Of a stretch of 22,371 nucleotides of DNA, positions 1-6,962 are shown piece by piece. The position numbers were made by a program, and so were the translations under genes. How positions within the stretch are numbered: position 1 is the stretch's first letter; every line of letters starts with the position of its first letter. The notes under the pieces are model-generated. The model ran no database searches. It was not told the origin of the DNA and saw only the letters and a program-made list of their open reading frames with translations. The DNA lies in contig DATBMY010000007.1 in assembly GCA_036554605.1 (NCBI GenBank), forward strand, positions 1 to 22,371. The letters are read 5' to 3'. This stretch comes from DATBMY01 sp036554605. Lineage in GTDB: Bacteria; Acidobacteriota; Blastocatellia; UBA7656.

Positions 1-161
1 GCGGCGGGTAAAATAAACGCGAGCGCGGATGTGAGATAAGCGGGCGCGCCGAAATCCTTAATGGCGCGCCGCGTTCCTTCAATGTCGAAGAATTTTGCCA
101 GGGCGGCCGCGGCGAATACCGCCGCGAGAAAGAGCCTCGCAATAAGAAGCAGCACGTCCAT
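1..161 (-). CDS. MauE/DoxX-family membrane protein, 5' part only
   Basis: The minus strand opens with ATG at 161 and stays open to the window edge (53 codons). The first helix (residues about 3-23, MDVLLLIARLFLAAVFAAAA) is followed by LAKFFDIEGTRRAIKDFG and then a second hydrophobic stretch beginning at APAYLTSALAF. This helix - (A)K - GTRRALxDFGxP pattern is that of the MauE/DoxX family, four-helix membrane proteins thought to serve disulfide or quinone redox chemistry and often placed before a TlpA-like thioredoxin. The family call rests on the N-terminus only. No clear Shine-Dalgarno is seen. It lies 69 bases after the zinc-finger gene on the same strand and may belong to the same operon. 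Confidence 0.65.
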   Translation of the reverse strand, partial: MDVLLLIARLFLAAVFAAAALAKFFDIEGTRRAIKDFGAPAYLTSALAFILPA

Positions 162-174
162 ATATATTAATAAG

Positions 175-217
175 CTCGGAGTTCAAGCTAAAGCTCGAAT
201 TCAAAGCATCCGATTAC
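175..217. repeat. Dispersed palindromic repeat, copy A
   Basis: A short intergenic repeat. Its reverse complement matches the copy at 6805-6838 over 34 bases with about four mismatches, including GTAATCGGATG and the AAGCTTCAGCTTG-like core. A third copy is at 17243-17308. It sits between the zinc-finger gene and the MauE-like gene. No coding content. Confidence 0.6.
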
Positions 218-230
218 AAAACGGGGGCGT

Positions 231-800
231 TTAGTTATGAGAATCGCGTTTGCGGCCGGCCGTTTTATTTGGCAAAGGCGTCGCGCGCAGCTCTTTAGCC
301 TGCTCCTGTTGGGACGAATCACCTGCCGCATGCTCCGGGCTCAGGGGTTTCGTGTCGGGCTTCGTCCCCGCGAAGCTCGAATCTTCCCATCCGCGTATCA
401 TCTCCCAGGCCGAGGCGGGCACGCTCGCGCGTTCGGACGTGCGCGAATCGAAGCGCGCGGCAATCCGCTCGGCCTGCGCATAAACGGCTATCTCTTCGCG
501 GCAACCCGGGCAGAGCGCGACGTGCGCCGCGGCTTTCGCCACCGTTGACGTAGAGGAGTCGCCGTAAAAAAGCGAGGCGAGCTCACCTATGTCCGGGTGC
601 TCGCTTTCATCCATAAGCCACGCGTTCGCGTCGTCTGGGGGCGCCGGGCTTTGCCTGAGCGCGCAAACAAGGCTCGCGACCTCGCTGCACCCCGCGCACT
701 CCCGAAGGTGCTCTTCAATCATATTTGCGCCGTGCGGGTCGAGACCGCCGCTTAAGTATTCGAATAGTTCTCGCTCCGGGTGCGCTTGTTTATTACTCAT
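231..800 (-). CDS. Zinc-finger (zf-HC2-like) anti-sigma-type protein
   Basis: This 189-residue protein carries two HxxxCxxC zinc sites: H31-C35-C38 (HLRECAGC) and H93-C97-C100 (HVALCPGC), each preceded by the short helix typical of anti-sigma zinc domains. Such domains bind a cognate sigma factor. There is no transmembrane segment after the fingers, and the C-terminal third is polar and low in complexity, so it is probably soluble. The start ATG has GAGG six bases upstream. The sigma factor at 2151-2846 is on the same strand and would be the immediate upstream gene without the intervening tnpB element, which supports a sigma/anti-sigma pair. Pairing is an inference from order and family. Confidence 0.8.
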   Translation of the reverse strand: MSNKQAHPERELFEYLSGGLDPHGANMIEEHLRECAGCSEVASLVCALRQSPAPPDDANAWLMDESEHPDIGELASLFYGDSSTSTVAKAAAHVALCPGCREEIAVYAQAERIAARFDSRTSERASVPASAWEMIRGWEDSSFAGTKPDTKPLSPEHAAGDSSQQEQAKELRATPLPNKTAGRKRDSHN

Positions 801-811
801 AATGCCTCAGT

Positions 812-965
812 GACTGCTCCCCGCCCTAAAGGGTTGGGGCTTCTATCCGCCGTAGCGGAAGGCTCGCCAGCCCGCGAGCAAGTATGTTTATAGCGGCGTT
901 ATGGTCGCGGTTTAACGTCAGACCACAGCCGGGACAAGCATGAACGCGAACGCTCAAATCTTTCT
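812..965 (-). ncRNA. Candidate omega RNA (TnpB guide RNA) region
   Basis: The 3' end of tnpB and the element end contain three consecutive hairpins: 862-867 with 874-879 (six perfect pairs), 846-850 with 855-859 (five perfect pairs, four-base loop) and 819-826 with 831-839. In studied TnpB systems the guide RNA comes from this overlap of tnpB 3' end and right end, and the bases just outside the element act as guide. Here the guide would begin near 814 and read into the Shine-Dalgarno and first codons of the zinc-finger gene. Exact 5' and 3' ends are not determinable from sequence. Confidence 0.45.
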
Positions 966-1965
966 CGACAAGTTCACCGCAGCCGCTACACGCTTGACTT
1001 GTGTGGCGTGGATTGACTTGCACTACATATCTCCCGGCACTTTCAGCCTTGTAAGATGTGTATTGAACAAGTTGATTCCAAGCGGCGTCTGCGATGGATT
1101 TAGCGAGACAGTGATTCTTGAGCATCCCGCGTATGTTCAAATCTTCAAACACGATGATGGCAAATCGGTTGACGAGCTTATAACTCTCTTGATGGGCAAA
1201 ATCTCTGCGTTTGTTAGATATGCGTTCGTATATGTGAGCAACTACCTTGTGTCGCTTGCTGCGCTCTGAACTACCTTTCTTTGCTGCACTCAGTTTCTTC
1301 TGAGCTTTTGCCAGTCGTTTTTCAGCGCCTCGAAAGAATCGCGGATTAGCGATAGCTTCGCCGTTAGACAGTACTGCAAATTCTTTCAACCCCATATCAA
1401 CGCCAGTCGCTTCTGTCGTGGTAGGCAATGGCTCAAACTTGCATTCGACAGAAAAGCAAGCGAACCATTTACCCGTTGCGGTGCGCGTGACGGTGAGTGT
1501 CTTTATCTTCCCTTCAATCGGACGATGCAGTTTGATTTTTACCTTGCCGATTTTAGAGAGGCGCAGTCTGTTCTTCTCAATAGCAAATCCAGACTGAGTA
1601 TAGGTAAAAGAGTCATAGCGGTGATGAGAACGGAAGCGAGGAAAGCCCGCTTTCTTATCGCCAGACCTAACGCGCCGAAAGAAGTCATCGAAGGCTTTAT
1701 CAAGACGCCTCAGAACATCTTGCAATACCTGAGAGTGAATCGCTTTAAGTTCCGGTCTGACTTCTTTGATTTCTGGCAGTTGTCTTTGCTGGTCATAATA
1801 ATTAACAGACTTTCGGGTTATCCGGTAAGCGTCTTTACGTTCCTGAAGTGCCGCATTATAGAGTTCGGCGCAAAGGACGAGCGTGTTATTAAGCGAAGTC
1901 TTTTGCGCGTGACTAGGGTGGATTCGATACTTGAATGCGCGTTGTGTTACGATTGGTTTAGCCAT
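826..1965 (-). CDS. tnpB: TnpB RNA-guided nuclease (IS605 OrfB family)
   Basis: A 379-residue TnpB, normal in length. The start at 1965 (MAKPIVTQRAFKYRIHP) matches the family N-terminus; the frame stays open 39 codons further upstream but that part is element end. The N-terminal helical domain covers about 1-125 and the beta-barrel/RuvC part follows. All three RuvC acids are present: D190 (GVDMGLKEF), E274 (IVFEDLNI) and D354 (LNRDHNAAINI). The zinc ribbon is intact with C326, C329, C344 and C347. TnpB cuts double-stranded DNA guided by omega RNA next to a transposon-specific motif and helps keep the element after excision. No inactivating change is seen, unlike the dead TnpB-derived regulators (TldR). 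Confidence 0.92.
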   Translation of the reverse strand: MAKPIVTQRAFKYRIHPSHAQKTSLNNTLVLCAELYNAALQERKDAYRITRKSVNYYDQQRQLPEIKEVRPELKAIHSQVLQDVLRRLDKAFDDFFRRVRSGDKKAGFPRFRSHHRYDSFTYTQSGFAIEKNRLRLSKIGKVKIKLHRPIEGKIKTLTVTRTATGKWFACFSVECKFEPLPTTTEATGVDMGLKEFAVLSNGEAIANPRFFRGAEKRLAKAQKKLSAAKKGSSERSKRHKVVAHIYERISNKRRDFAHQESYKLVNRFAIIVFEDLNIRGMLKNHCLAKSIADAAWNQLVQYTSYKAESAGRYVVQVNPRHTSQACSGCGELVEKDLSVRVHACPGCGLTLNRDHNAAINILARGLASLPLRRIEAPTL

Positions 1966-2150
1966 GTTATTCACTCTCAACCAGTGAGTATCATCGGTGA
2001 GGCTCAGGGGATTGTTGCAAGCAATTCCTTGAGCCGTCACTACTATAGCACAAAGCAGAATCATACCAGTATCAAATCTCATTCAGTACCGCCGCGATTC
2101 ATCCCCCGCTCAAAAGCAGGGGACTTCTCGCTACGGATGTTAAAAACGCG

Positions 2151-2846
2151 CTAAATTCTACTCGCAAGCAACAGCTCCGCCGACGTGATGCCGCGCTCCT
2201 CGAGCCACTTCACAAGCCGCAATCGCAGCCGCCTCGCCCGCTGGTAGACGAGATCCTCCGACATGTCGTAGCTTTCGGAAATCTCTTTTGCATTCTTGTT
2301 TCCGATCAAATACTCGCTGATGATCACCGAGTCCTTCCAGTCCTTGCATACCTCTTCAAGAAGCCGGTCTACAATCTCGCGCTGCTCGCGCCCGGCCGCG
2401 TGAGCTTCGGGCGAGGGCTCAAAGGAGCGCGCCCGCTCAACGGCCGACGGCTGCTCGTCGTCCGGGTCGGCCGGCCCCATGCGCGGGCTCCATGTGCGGT
2501 CGCGCCCGACACGGCGTATCGTATCTATGAGCTCGCTCGACGCAATGCGCGCGATGAAGCTCGAAAGCTTCCCCTCTCTTCGCCACTGCGCAAGCCCGCG
2601 ATACACCTTGAAGACAACGCGCGCCGCCACATCGTCGGCCGAATCCCAGGCCGGGAAGCGATAGCGCGAGCTGCGCACTATATGATTTATAAGCCACATG
2701 TGGCGATTGATTATCAGCTCGAAGCACAAATGCGCCTGCTCGCGGTCGCTTCTGATCCGCGACAAAAACAGGTCGACAAGCTCCTCGTCCGTGAGAGCTT
2801 CCAGGTTGCTTGAGTTCGGCTCGGCAGCTTGAGGCAAGTCCGTCAT
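2151..2846 (-). CDS. Sigma-70 family (ECF-like) RNA polymerase sigma factor
   Basis: This 231-residue protein has a region 2 at about 40-115 (INRHMWLINHIV, then DDVAARVVFKVYRGLAQWR and the FIARIASSELIDTIRR segment) and a region 4 helix-turn-helix at about 155-215 (NAKEISESYDMSEDLVYQRARRLR). Region 3 is absent, replaced by an acidic linker, as in ECF-type factors. A strong GGGGAGAA ribosome site lies just before the ATG. The next gene in the same direction, after the inserted tnpB element, is the zinc-finger protein that probably restrains it. The stop codon is only a few bases from the element end, so the insertion spares the coding region. Target promoters are unknown. Confidence 0.88.
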   Translation of the reverse strand: MTDLPQAAEPNSSNLEALTDEELVDLFLSRIRSDREQAHLCFELIINRHMWLINHIVRSSRYRFPAWDSADDVAARVVFKVYRGLAQWRREGKLSSFIARIASSELIDTIRRVGRDRTWSPRMGPADPDDEQPSAVERARSFEPSPEAHAAGREQREIVDRLLEEVCKDWKDSVIISEYLIGNKNAKEISESYDMSEDLVYQRARRLRLRLVKWLEERGITSAELLLASRI

Positions 2847-2958
2847 GCGCTTCTCCCCTCGGCGAAGCGCATTCTACCACCAGGCCACATCCGCTCAAAA
2901 GTCCACCGGGGCTAGACGGGCGGACTCCCCTGTGCCTGACAGACTTTTTTAGCCGGGA

Positions 2959-3873
2959 TCAATGGCCCGCGGCGGTCGTCTCATAGACCGCTTTAGATAT
3001 GTCCGCCATGAGCCTGTGCGCGCGCTTTTCGTCGCCCAGGCCCCGGGTCAGTATCACAAGGACGTAAGGCTTTCGACCGGGCGGATAGACAATCGCCGCG
3101 TCGTGGTTTATGCGCGTTATCGCGCCCGTCTTGTGCGCGACGCGCACGCCGTTCGGAAGACCGGCCGGGATGCTCTCGTTGAATCGCTGGCCGAACATCA
3201 CCTCCACCATCTGGTCCGAAGCGCGGGCCGAAACGGCGCGCCGCTCGGCTATCGAGCGCAGTACTACCAGAAGGTCGCGCGCCGTCGTCGTGTTATTGAG
3301 GCCGCGCTGGTATGCGCGAGAGTCTTCGACTCCGCGCAACACGCGAATATTTGTCGCGCCGACTTCGCGCATCAAGTCCATGACGCGGGCCGGGCTCACG
3401 CGCTCTATGAGAATGTTGGTCGCAAGATTGCTCGATACTCTCACCATAAGCTCTACAAGCTCGCGCACCGTAGCGCTCTTGCCTATGCGCGTGTAAAGCG
3501 TAGGCTCCGAGTCGCTATCGGCGGAGATCGAGTAGTGGCTGCCGTCGGCGATGCTCGCAAACTGGTTCTTGATCGTAAGGCGCTCGTCTAAAGAAAGCCG
3601 CCCCTGGCCCGCCTGGCGGAAGACCTCCATCATCACCGGGATCTTCATGGTGCTCGCGGCATGAAAGCTTTCGTCCGCGTTTATCAGCATCTCACGGCCC
3701 GTCGCCAGGTCGTAAAAGGCGACCCCCACCATCTCCGCGCCGCTCTCGCGTATAAGCTGTTCCACCTTGCCTCGCGCGTCCGCACGGGCCGTCGAGAGAA
3801 ACGAAAGAAAGCAACAGGCATATAGAAGGATCGCAAATGCGGCGTGATTGAGTCTGTATGGGTTAGTGCGCAT
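2959..3873 (-). CDS. Secreted class A beta-lactamase-like serine hydrolase
   Basis: A 304-residue protein with a signal peptide (residues 1 to about 31, hydrophobic core AAFAILLYACCFLSFLS, cleavage near TARA). Penicillin-recognising motifs are in the right order and spacing: S74-T-M-K77 (active serine), S147-S-N149 in place of SDN, and K248-T-G250. The omega-loop region reads GVEDSRAYQRGLNNTTTA (181-198); E183 is present but the usual ExxLN arrangement that activates the deacylating water is not. The fold is secure; true beta-lactamase activity is less sure, and a carboxypeptidase-like or other serine hydrolase role is possible. It is a single gene. A 7-bp inverted repeat overlaps its start. 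Confidence 0.85.
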   Translation of the reverse strand: MRTNPYRLNHAAFAILLYACCFLSFLSTARADARGKVEQLIRESGAEMVGVAFYDLATGREMLINADESFHAASTMKIPVMMEVFRQAGQGRLSLDERLTIKNQFASIADGSHYSISADSDSEPTLYTRIGKSATVRELVELMVRVSSNLATNILIERVSPARVMDLMREVGATNIRVLRGVEDSRAYQRGLNNTTTARDLLVVLRSIAERRAVSARASDQMVEVMFGQRFNESIPAGLPNGVRVAHKTGAITRINHDAAIVYPPGRKPYVLVILTRGLGDEKRAHRLMADISKAVYETTAAGH

Positions 3874-3900
3874 GGTATCTTGGCGTCATAAATATACCAT
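3872..3900 (-). promoter_or_regulatory. 7-bp inverted repeat over the hydrolase start codon
   Basis: ATGGTAT (3872-3878) and ATACCAT (3894-3900) form a perfect 7-bp inverted repeat with a 15-base spacer. It overlaps the ATG of the beta-lactamase-like gene, so it could be a repressor site or a hairpin hiding the start. It could also be chance in AT-rich sequence. Confidence 0.25.
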
Positions 3901-3945
3901 AACAATATCGGGCGCAAAGCAGCCGTCAATCTGGTTCCTGTCTGA

Positions 3946-4096
3946 TACCCTGTGAATTGTAGTTGGGTAAAAGAGAGTTGATGAGAGATTTGGAGTGCTC
4001 CGACTTGTCGGAGCTTTTTCAAGCGGCGACCTGTCACCGCACTCCAAATCCATGCTTTTATATCTCAACTCTCTATTACCCCACTACCCTGTGAAT
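3946..4096. repeat. MITE-like palindromic element with flanking direct repeats
   Basis: Two long arms, 3959-3998 and 4039-4087, are inverted copies of each other with a few mismatches and one extra block of about 9 bases in the right arm. Between and beside the arms are two further hairpins: CTCCGACTTGTCGGAG (3998-4013) and a GCGG/CCGC stem at 4023-4040. The unit is bounded by a 12-bp direct repeat, TACCCTGTGAAT, at 3946-3957 and 4085-4096, which looks like a target-site duplication overlapping the right arm by three bases. The minus-strand frame contains LECGDRSP, a false-gene signature that I recall from many acidobacterial and verrucomicrobial annotations. It is non-coding. Confidence 0.75.
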
Positions 4097-4147
4097 AACT
4101 GACTTGATTTTGCGGTATCGCAAACATGATAATGAGCCTGTATAAAG

Positions 4148-4456
4148 ATGAGCGACGATGACCCGACAAAACAGGCACCAACTGCTGACCGAATTGAAGA
4201 ACTGATCTCTCTTGTTCAGGGTATGAATCAAGAAGTGAAGCAAGTGCGGTCAGAGGTGGCCGATCTAAAGCAGACGGTTGATTCCCGCTTGCGCGAGACC
4301 CGGCCCATCTGGGAAGCGGTCCAATCCCGACTCGATGACATATCCGAAGACCTGGGCAATGTCGACCGCAAGCTCGATGTCCTTCATGGCGACGTGCTAC
4401 AGGTAAGGGCTGACCAAAAGAGATTAAACGACAGGGTCGACCGTCTGGAAAAATAA
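4148..4456 (+). CDS. Small coiled-coil protein, function unknown
   Basis: A 102-residue, highly charged protein with no signal peptide and no membrane segment. From about residue 14 onward it shows uninterrupted heptads (IEELISLVQGMNQEVKQVRSEVADLKQTV and again through DDISEDLGNVDRKLDVLHGDV) ending in DRVDRLEK, so it should form a long coiled coil and probably an oligomer. Similar short coiled-coil proteins are common hypotheticals. There is no clear ribosome site before the ATG. A 188-codon frame on the other strand overlaps it but has neither heptads nor any recognisable family. It converges on the membrane-protein gene at 4472, 15 bases away. Confidence 0.65.
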   Translation: MSDDDPTKQAPTADRIEELISLVQGMNQEVKQVRSEVADLKQTVDSRLRETRPIWEAVQSRLDDISEDLGNVDRKLDVLHGDVLQVRADQKRLNDRVDRLEK

Positions 4457-4471
4457 AACGCCTGAGTGCCT

Positions 4472-4879
4472 TCAAGAACTCTTGAGCGCGCGGGCCATAA
4501 GCCCGAGGCCGCCGACGAACAGTACCAGCATGACGATCAGGCTGAAGAGACTCGTCTGGAGAAAATGGATTTGAAGGTTCGAGATTATCCCAACAAGTAT
4601 TATGACCGCGCCGCCGCCCGCCAGCAGCCATCCGGCGATAGACCGGCCGTTAAAAAAGAGCAGCCCCACGCCGATCATCAACGGGATGAGCGTCAGGCCG
4701 AACGTGTTGTCACCCCACCACCGCCAGTAAAAGCTCGAAACCAGCGTCTGCCTCATTATGAGGTATATGCCCGCTATGGCCATGGCGAGCCCTAACAAAA
4801 ACATGCCGGCCCCGCCCGGAGTGCCGCCCGGCCCTTCAAAGCGGCGCTTGTGTGTCTCGCGCTCTTGCTCGTCCATCAT
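4472..4879 (-). CDS. Small integral membrane protein, function unknown
   Basis: A 135-residue protein when started at the double ATG at 4879/4876 (MMDEQERETHKRRFEGPGG). A longer start at 4951 would overlap the upstream methyltransferase and adds sequence with no membrane or domain character. A Gly/Pro-rich cytoplasmic-looking N-terminus is followed by four hydrophobic segments at about 25-43, 57-75, 80-99 and 105-128. The segments GMFLLGLAMAIAGIYLIM and LIVMLVLFVGGLGLMARAL are clear helices. No family is recognised. It lies 28 bases downstream of the methyltransferase on the same strand and is probably co-transcribed with it. Confidence 0.7.
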   Translation of the reverse strand: MMDEQERETHKRRFEGPGGTPGGAGMFLLGLAMAIAGIYLIMRQTLVSSFYWRWWGDNTFGLTLIPLMIGVGLLFFNGRSIAGWLLAGGGAVIILVGIISNLQIHFLQTSLFSLIVMLVLFVGGLGLMARALKSS

Positions 4880-4907
4880 GGGTTTCACGGCCCGAACTTT
4901 AGCATCC

Positions 4908-6014
4908 CTAAACAGGAGCGTCAACGATTGCCCTCCGGGGCTTTCGCGCAATGACGAGCGTAAATCCCGGCAGCGTGCTCATCCTCTTGTGGCGTACCGA
5001 GCTAAAGCCGATCTCGCGAAGCCACCCATCAACCTCTTCGAGACGATAAGAGGTGCCGCCAGAAGCGACCAGCATATGAAGCCCCATCAGCGCCGGCAGC
5101 AGCGCGGGCGCGCCGCTCTCTTCCTTGAAAATGTCCCATGCCACCATCACCCCGCCCGGCCTTAGCGCCCTGTACGCTTTTTCGAGCACGCGCCGGTTGT
5201 CGGCTTCCGAATAATTATGAAGTATGTTGAAGTATAGCGCCGCGTCGTACCCCGACCCGAAATCATCCGATAGAAAATCGCCCGTCTGAAACCGGACGCG
5301 CTCGCTCATCTGCTCCCGCTCGACAATCTCGCGCCCGATCTCAGAGGTGGTATCAAGATCGAAGACCGTGGCCGTAAGACGCGGGTACTTATCGCAAAAA
5401 GCGATCGAGTATCCCCCGTGGCCGCCTCCGATATCGAGCAGCCGAAGCTCAGAATCGGCTCCGGAAGCCCCTTTCGCGCCGGGCAGCCGCACCGCTCGCA
5501 GCAGTTCGGGCGCGCTCAGCCGCGCCGTATCGCGAAGCCCTACGATGTGGCGGCGCAGCATCCACCGGTACTCTTCGCTTCTCAGCCAGTCCTGGTAATC
5601 GTCGGCCGGGGGCCCGCCGGTTATAACGGCCTCCTCGAGGTTGCGCCACACCGCCCACAGGTCGTTGACGTGCTGAAGCATGTGGCCTATGTATGTGGGC
5701 GAAGAGCGAACGAGCCATTTGCGCGACAGGCGCGAAAGACGGCAGCGCTTTCCGCGCACTACGAGATAGCCGCTCGCCGCAAGCGCGTCAACCAGCCGCT
5801 CGACCCCTGGCCCGGTTGCGCCGAGCCGGCGCGACAGCTCGGCAATCGCGAGCGGCCCACCCGAGAGCGCGTTGAACAGGCCCAGCTCGTTTGCCGCGAG
5901 TATCGCCTTGGCGTTCATCATCGCCGAGAAACTGTCGACGAGCGGCGCGGGTATGACGTTCAGCCTTAGCAAGAGCCATTCGAGCGGGCCGCCAGGTTTT
6001 GTGCCAACTTTCAT
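4908..6014 (-). CDS. SAM-dependent O-methyltransferase (family 2, with dimerisation domain)
   Basis: A 368-residue protein with the two-part layout of the O-methyltransferase family 2 (PF00891). An N-terminal winged-helix dimerisation domain spans about 25-100 (MMNAKAILAANELGLFNAL, then the IAELSRRLG recognition helix). The methyltransferase domain starts near 165 with SAM motif I LLDIGGGHGGYSI (192-204), an acidic loop VFDLD after beta 2, GDFLSDDF, and the LYFNILHNYSEADN segment where small-molecule family members keep the catalytic histidine. The closing RALRPGGVMVAWDIF strand is typical. The family methylates hydroxyl groups of small aromatic or polyketide-like compounds; the substrate is not predictable. 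No biosynthetic cluster surrounds it. Confidence 0.88.
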   Translation of the reverse strand: MKVGTKPGGPLEWLLLRLNVIPAPLVDSFSAMMNAKAILAANELGLFNALSGGPLAIAELSRRLGATGPGVERLVDALAASGYLVVRGKRCRLSRLSRKWLVRSSPTYIGHMLQHVNDLWAVWRNLEEAVITGGPPADDYQDWLRSEEYRWMLRRHIVGLRDTARLSAPELLRAVRLPGAKGASGADSELRLLDIGGGHGGYSIAFCDKYPRLTATVFDLDTTSEIGREIVEREQMSERVRFQTGDFLSDDFGSGYDAALYFNILHNYSEADNRRVLEKAYRALRPGGVMVAWDIFKEESGAPALLPALMGLHMLVASGGTSYRLEEVDGWLREIGFSSVRHKRMSTLPGFTLVIARKPRRAIVDAPV

Positions 6015-6163
6015 ACTTGTTTTCCCGATTCAATTGCAGAATAGCGTATGCCTGACAGAGGGGCCAGCCGCGCCCGTCAGCTTGATGAGATAAACAAATG
6101 GAACTAACCTTTCTATTACCGCTTTAACTCACCTGAGAGTTGAGCGTAAAGTAAGGAGCGGTC

Positions 6164-6799
6164 ATGAAATCGAAATCATTCTCATTCTTTTACGCGGTGA
6201 TACTTGCGGCAGCGCTTTCGGCATTGGCATTCGCGCAGGAGCAGACCCGGCCGGCAAAGACCCGCCCCGCTCAAAAACCCGCGGCCGATACGACCGAAAA
6301 GCCCGCGGCTGAAAAACCGGCCGTCGAGGAGCCGGAAGAGAGTCCCGACGAAAAGATGCGGCGGGTGATGACGGGGCTCAACGACCAGATCGGACTGCTC
6401 ACCGACGAGGTCCGCCGTTTGAGGCAGGAAACGCAGCGCAACTCCGATACCATGCAGCTCCTTTTATATGAAGAGCGGCTCGCGCGCGTCGAGGAAAAGA
6501 TCGAGCAGGCCCTCGACCACAAATTCAGCCTGGAAGCGCGCGAGCAGGATATACAGCGGAGAACGCGCAACATCCAGCAGGAGCTTGTGCTGCGCGGCGC
6601 TATCAGGCGCGACGAGGCCGAGGCCGCCATCCGCGCCGAGCTTCAGCGCGCCCTTGAAAGCAACCGCGAAGAGCAGGCCGCTTACCAGCAGCGCATCGCC
6701 GAGTTACAAACGCAGGCCACGCGGCTGCGCGCCCGCGTCGAAGCACTACGCGCTAAAGTAGAGCGACAGGAGGAAAAAGAGCCCAAACAGGATCAATAG
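6164..6799 (+). CDS. Secreted coiled-coil protein, function unknown
   Basis: A 211-residue protein with a good AAGGAG ribosome site seven bases before the ATG. A signal peptide covers about 1-25 (FFYAVILAAALSALAFA, cleavage before QEQTRP). A Pro/Ala/Glu-rich low-complexity spacer (about 26-65) is followed by a long coiled coil from about 66 to 205, rich in Arg and Glu (DEVRRLRQETQRN, ARVEEKIEQAL, ELQTQATRLRARVEALRAKV). No enzyme motif is present. The layout suggests a periplasmic or envelope structural protein. It is transcribed alone and ends before a strong terminator at 6910. Confidence 0.75.
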   Translation: MKSKSFSFFYAVILAAALSALAFAQEQTRPAKTRPAQKPAADTTEKPAAEKPAVEEPEESPDEKMRRVMTGLNDQIGLLTDEVRRLRQETQRNSDTMQLLLYEERLARVEEKIEQALDHKFSLEAREQDIQRRTRNIQQELVLRGAIRRDEAEAAIRAELQRALESNREEQAAYQQRIAELQTQATRLRARVEALRAKVERQEEKEPKQDQ

Positions 6800-6804
6800 C
6801 GATT

Positions 6805-6885
6805 GTAATCGGATGTTTAGAATTCAAGCTTCAGCTTGCGGGCCTCTGATCTTAAGCACGCTCTTAGCGTGAACTCCAAACTCTT
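6805..6885. repeat. Dispersed palindromic repeat, copy B
   Basis: It starts with GTAATCGGATG and the core AATTCAAGCTTCAGCTTG (6821-6838), and ends with an arm reading TAGCGTGAACTC. The two arms are partly complementary. It matches copy A (175-217, inverted) and copy C (17243-17308, same orientation). It lies between a stop codon and the terminator. Confidence 0.6.
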
Positions 6886-6909
6886 CTCCCCGGACGAAGT
6901 TGAAAGTAA

Positions 6910-6943
6910 GAAAGGCGGCCCGCAAAGGTCGCCTTTCTCTTTT
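6910..6943 (+). terminator. Rho-independent terminator
   Basis: GAAAGGCG (6910-6917) pairs perfectly with CGCCTTTC (6930-6937) around a 12-base loop and is followed by TCTTTT. It lies about 110 bases after the stop of the secreted coiled-coil gene. Confidence 0.75.
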
Positions 6944-6962
6944 GCCGGGCTTTCCTCGCGCA

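Larger units (their letters stand above)
810..2147 (-). mobile_element. IS605-type element carrying only tnpB (IS1341-like)
   Basis: The element holds one gene, tnpB, and no tnpA transposase, so it would need TnpA in trans. At its upstream end is a hairpin (2104-2109 pairing with 2116-2122). At its downstream end is a second hairpin, CCCCGCCC (819-826) pairing with GGGTTGGGG (831-839), which overlaps the tnpB stop codon. Subterminal hairpins instead of inverted repeats are the hallmark of the IS200/IS605 group. The outer borders are estimated: the left one must lie between the anti-sigma ribosome site and 819, the right one between 2122 and the sigma stop at 2151. Confidence 0.75.

Noticed and set aside
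1966..2082. Upstream extension of the tnpB frame by 39 codons
   Set aside because: The added residues (MRFDTGMILLCAIVV...) are not part of TnpB proteins and come from the element end; MAKPIVTQRAF is the family start.
3886..4068. 60-codon frame with LECGDRSP
   Set aside because: It lies inside the palindromic element and is a translation of repeat DNA, not a gene.
4065..4631. 188-codon minus-strand frame over the coiled-coil gene
   Set aside because: No domain, biased composition, overlaps the heptad-rich plus-strand gene and the membrane-protein gene; a shadow.
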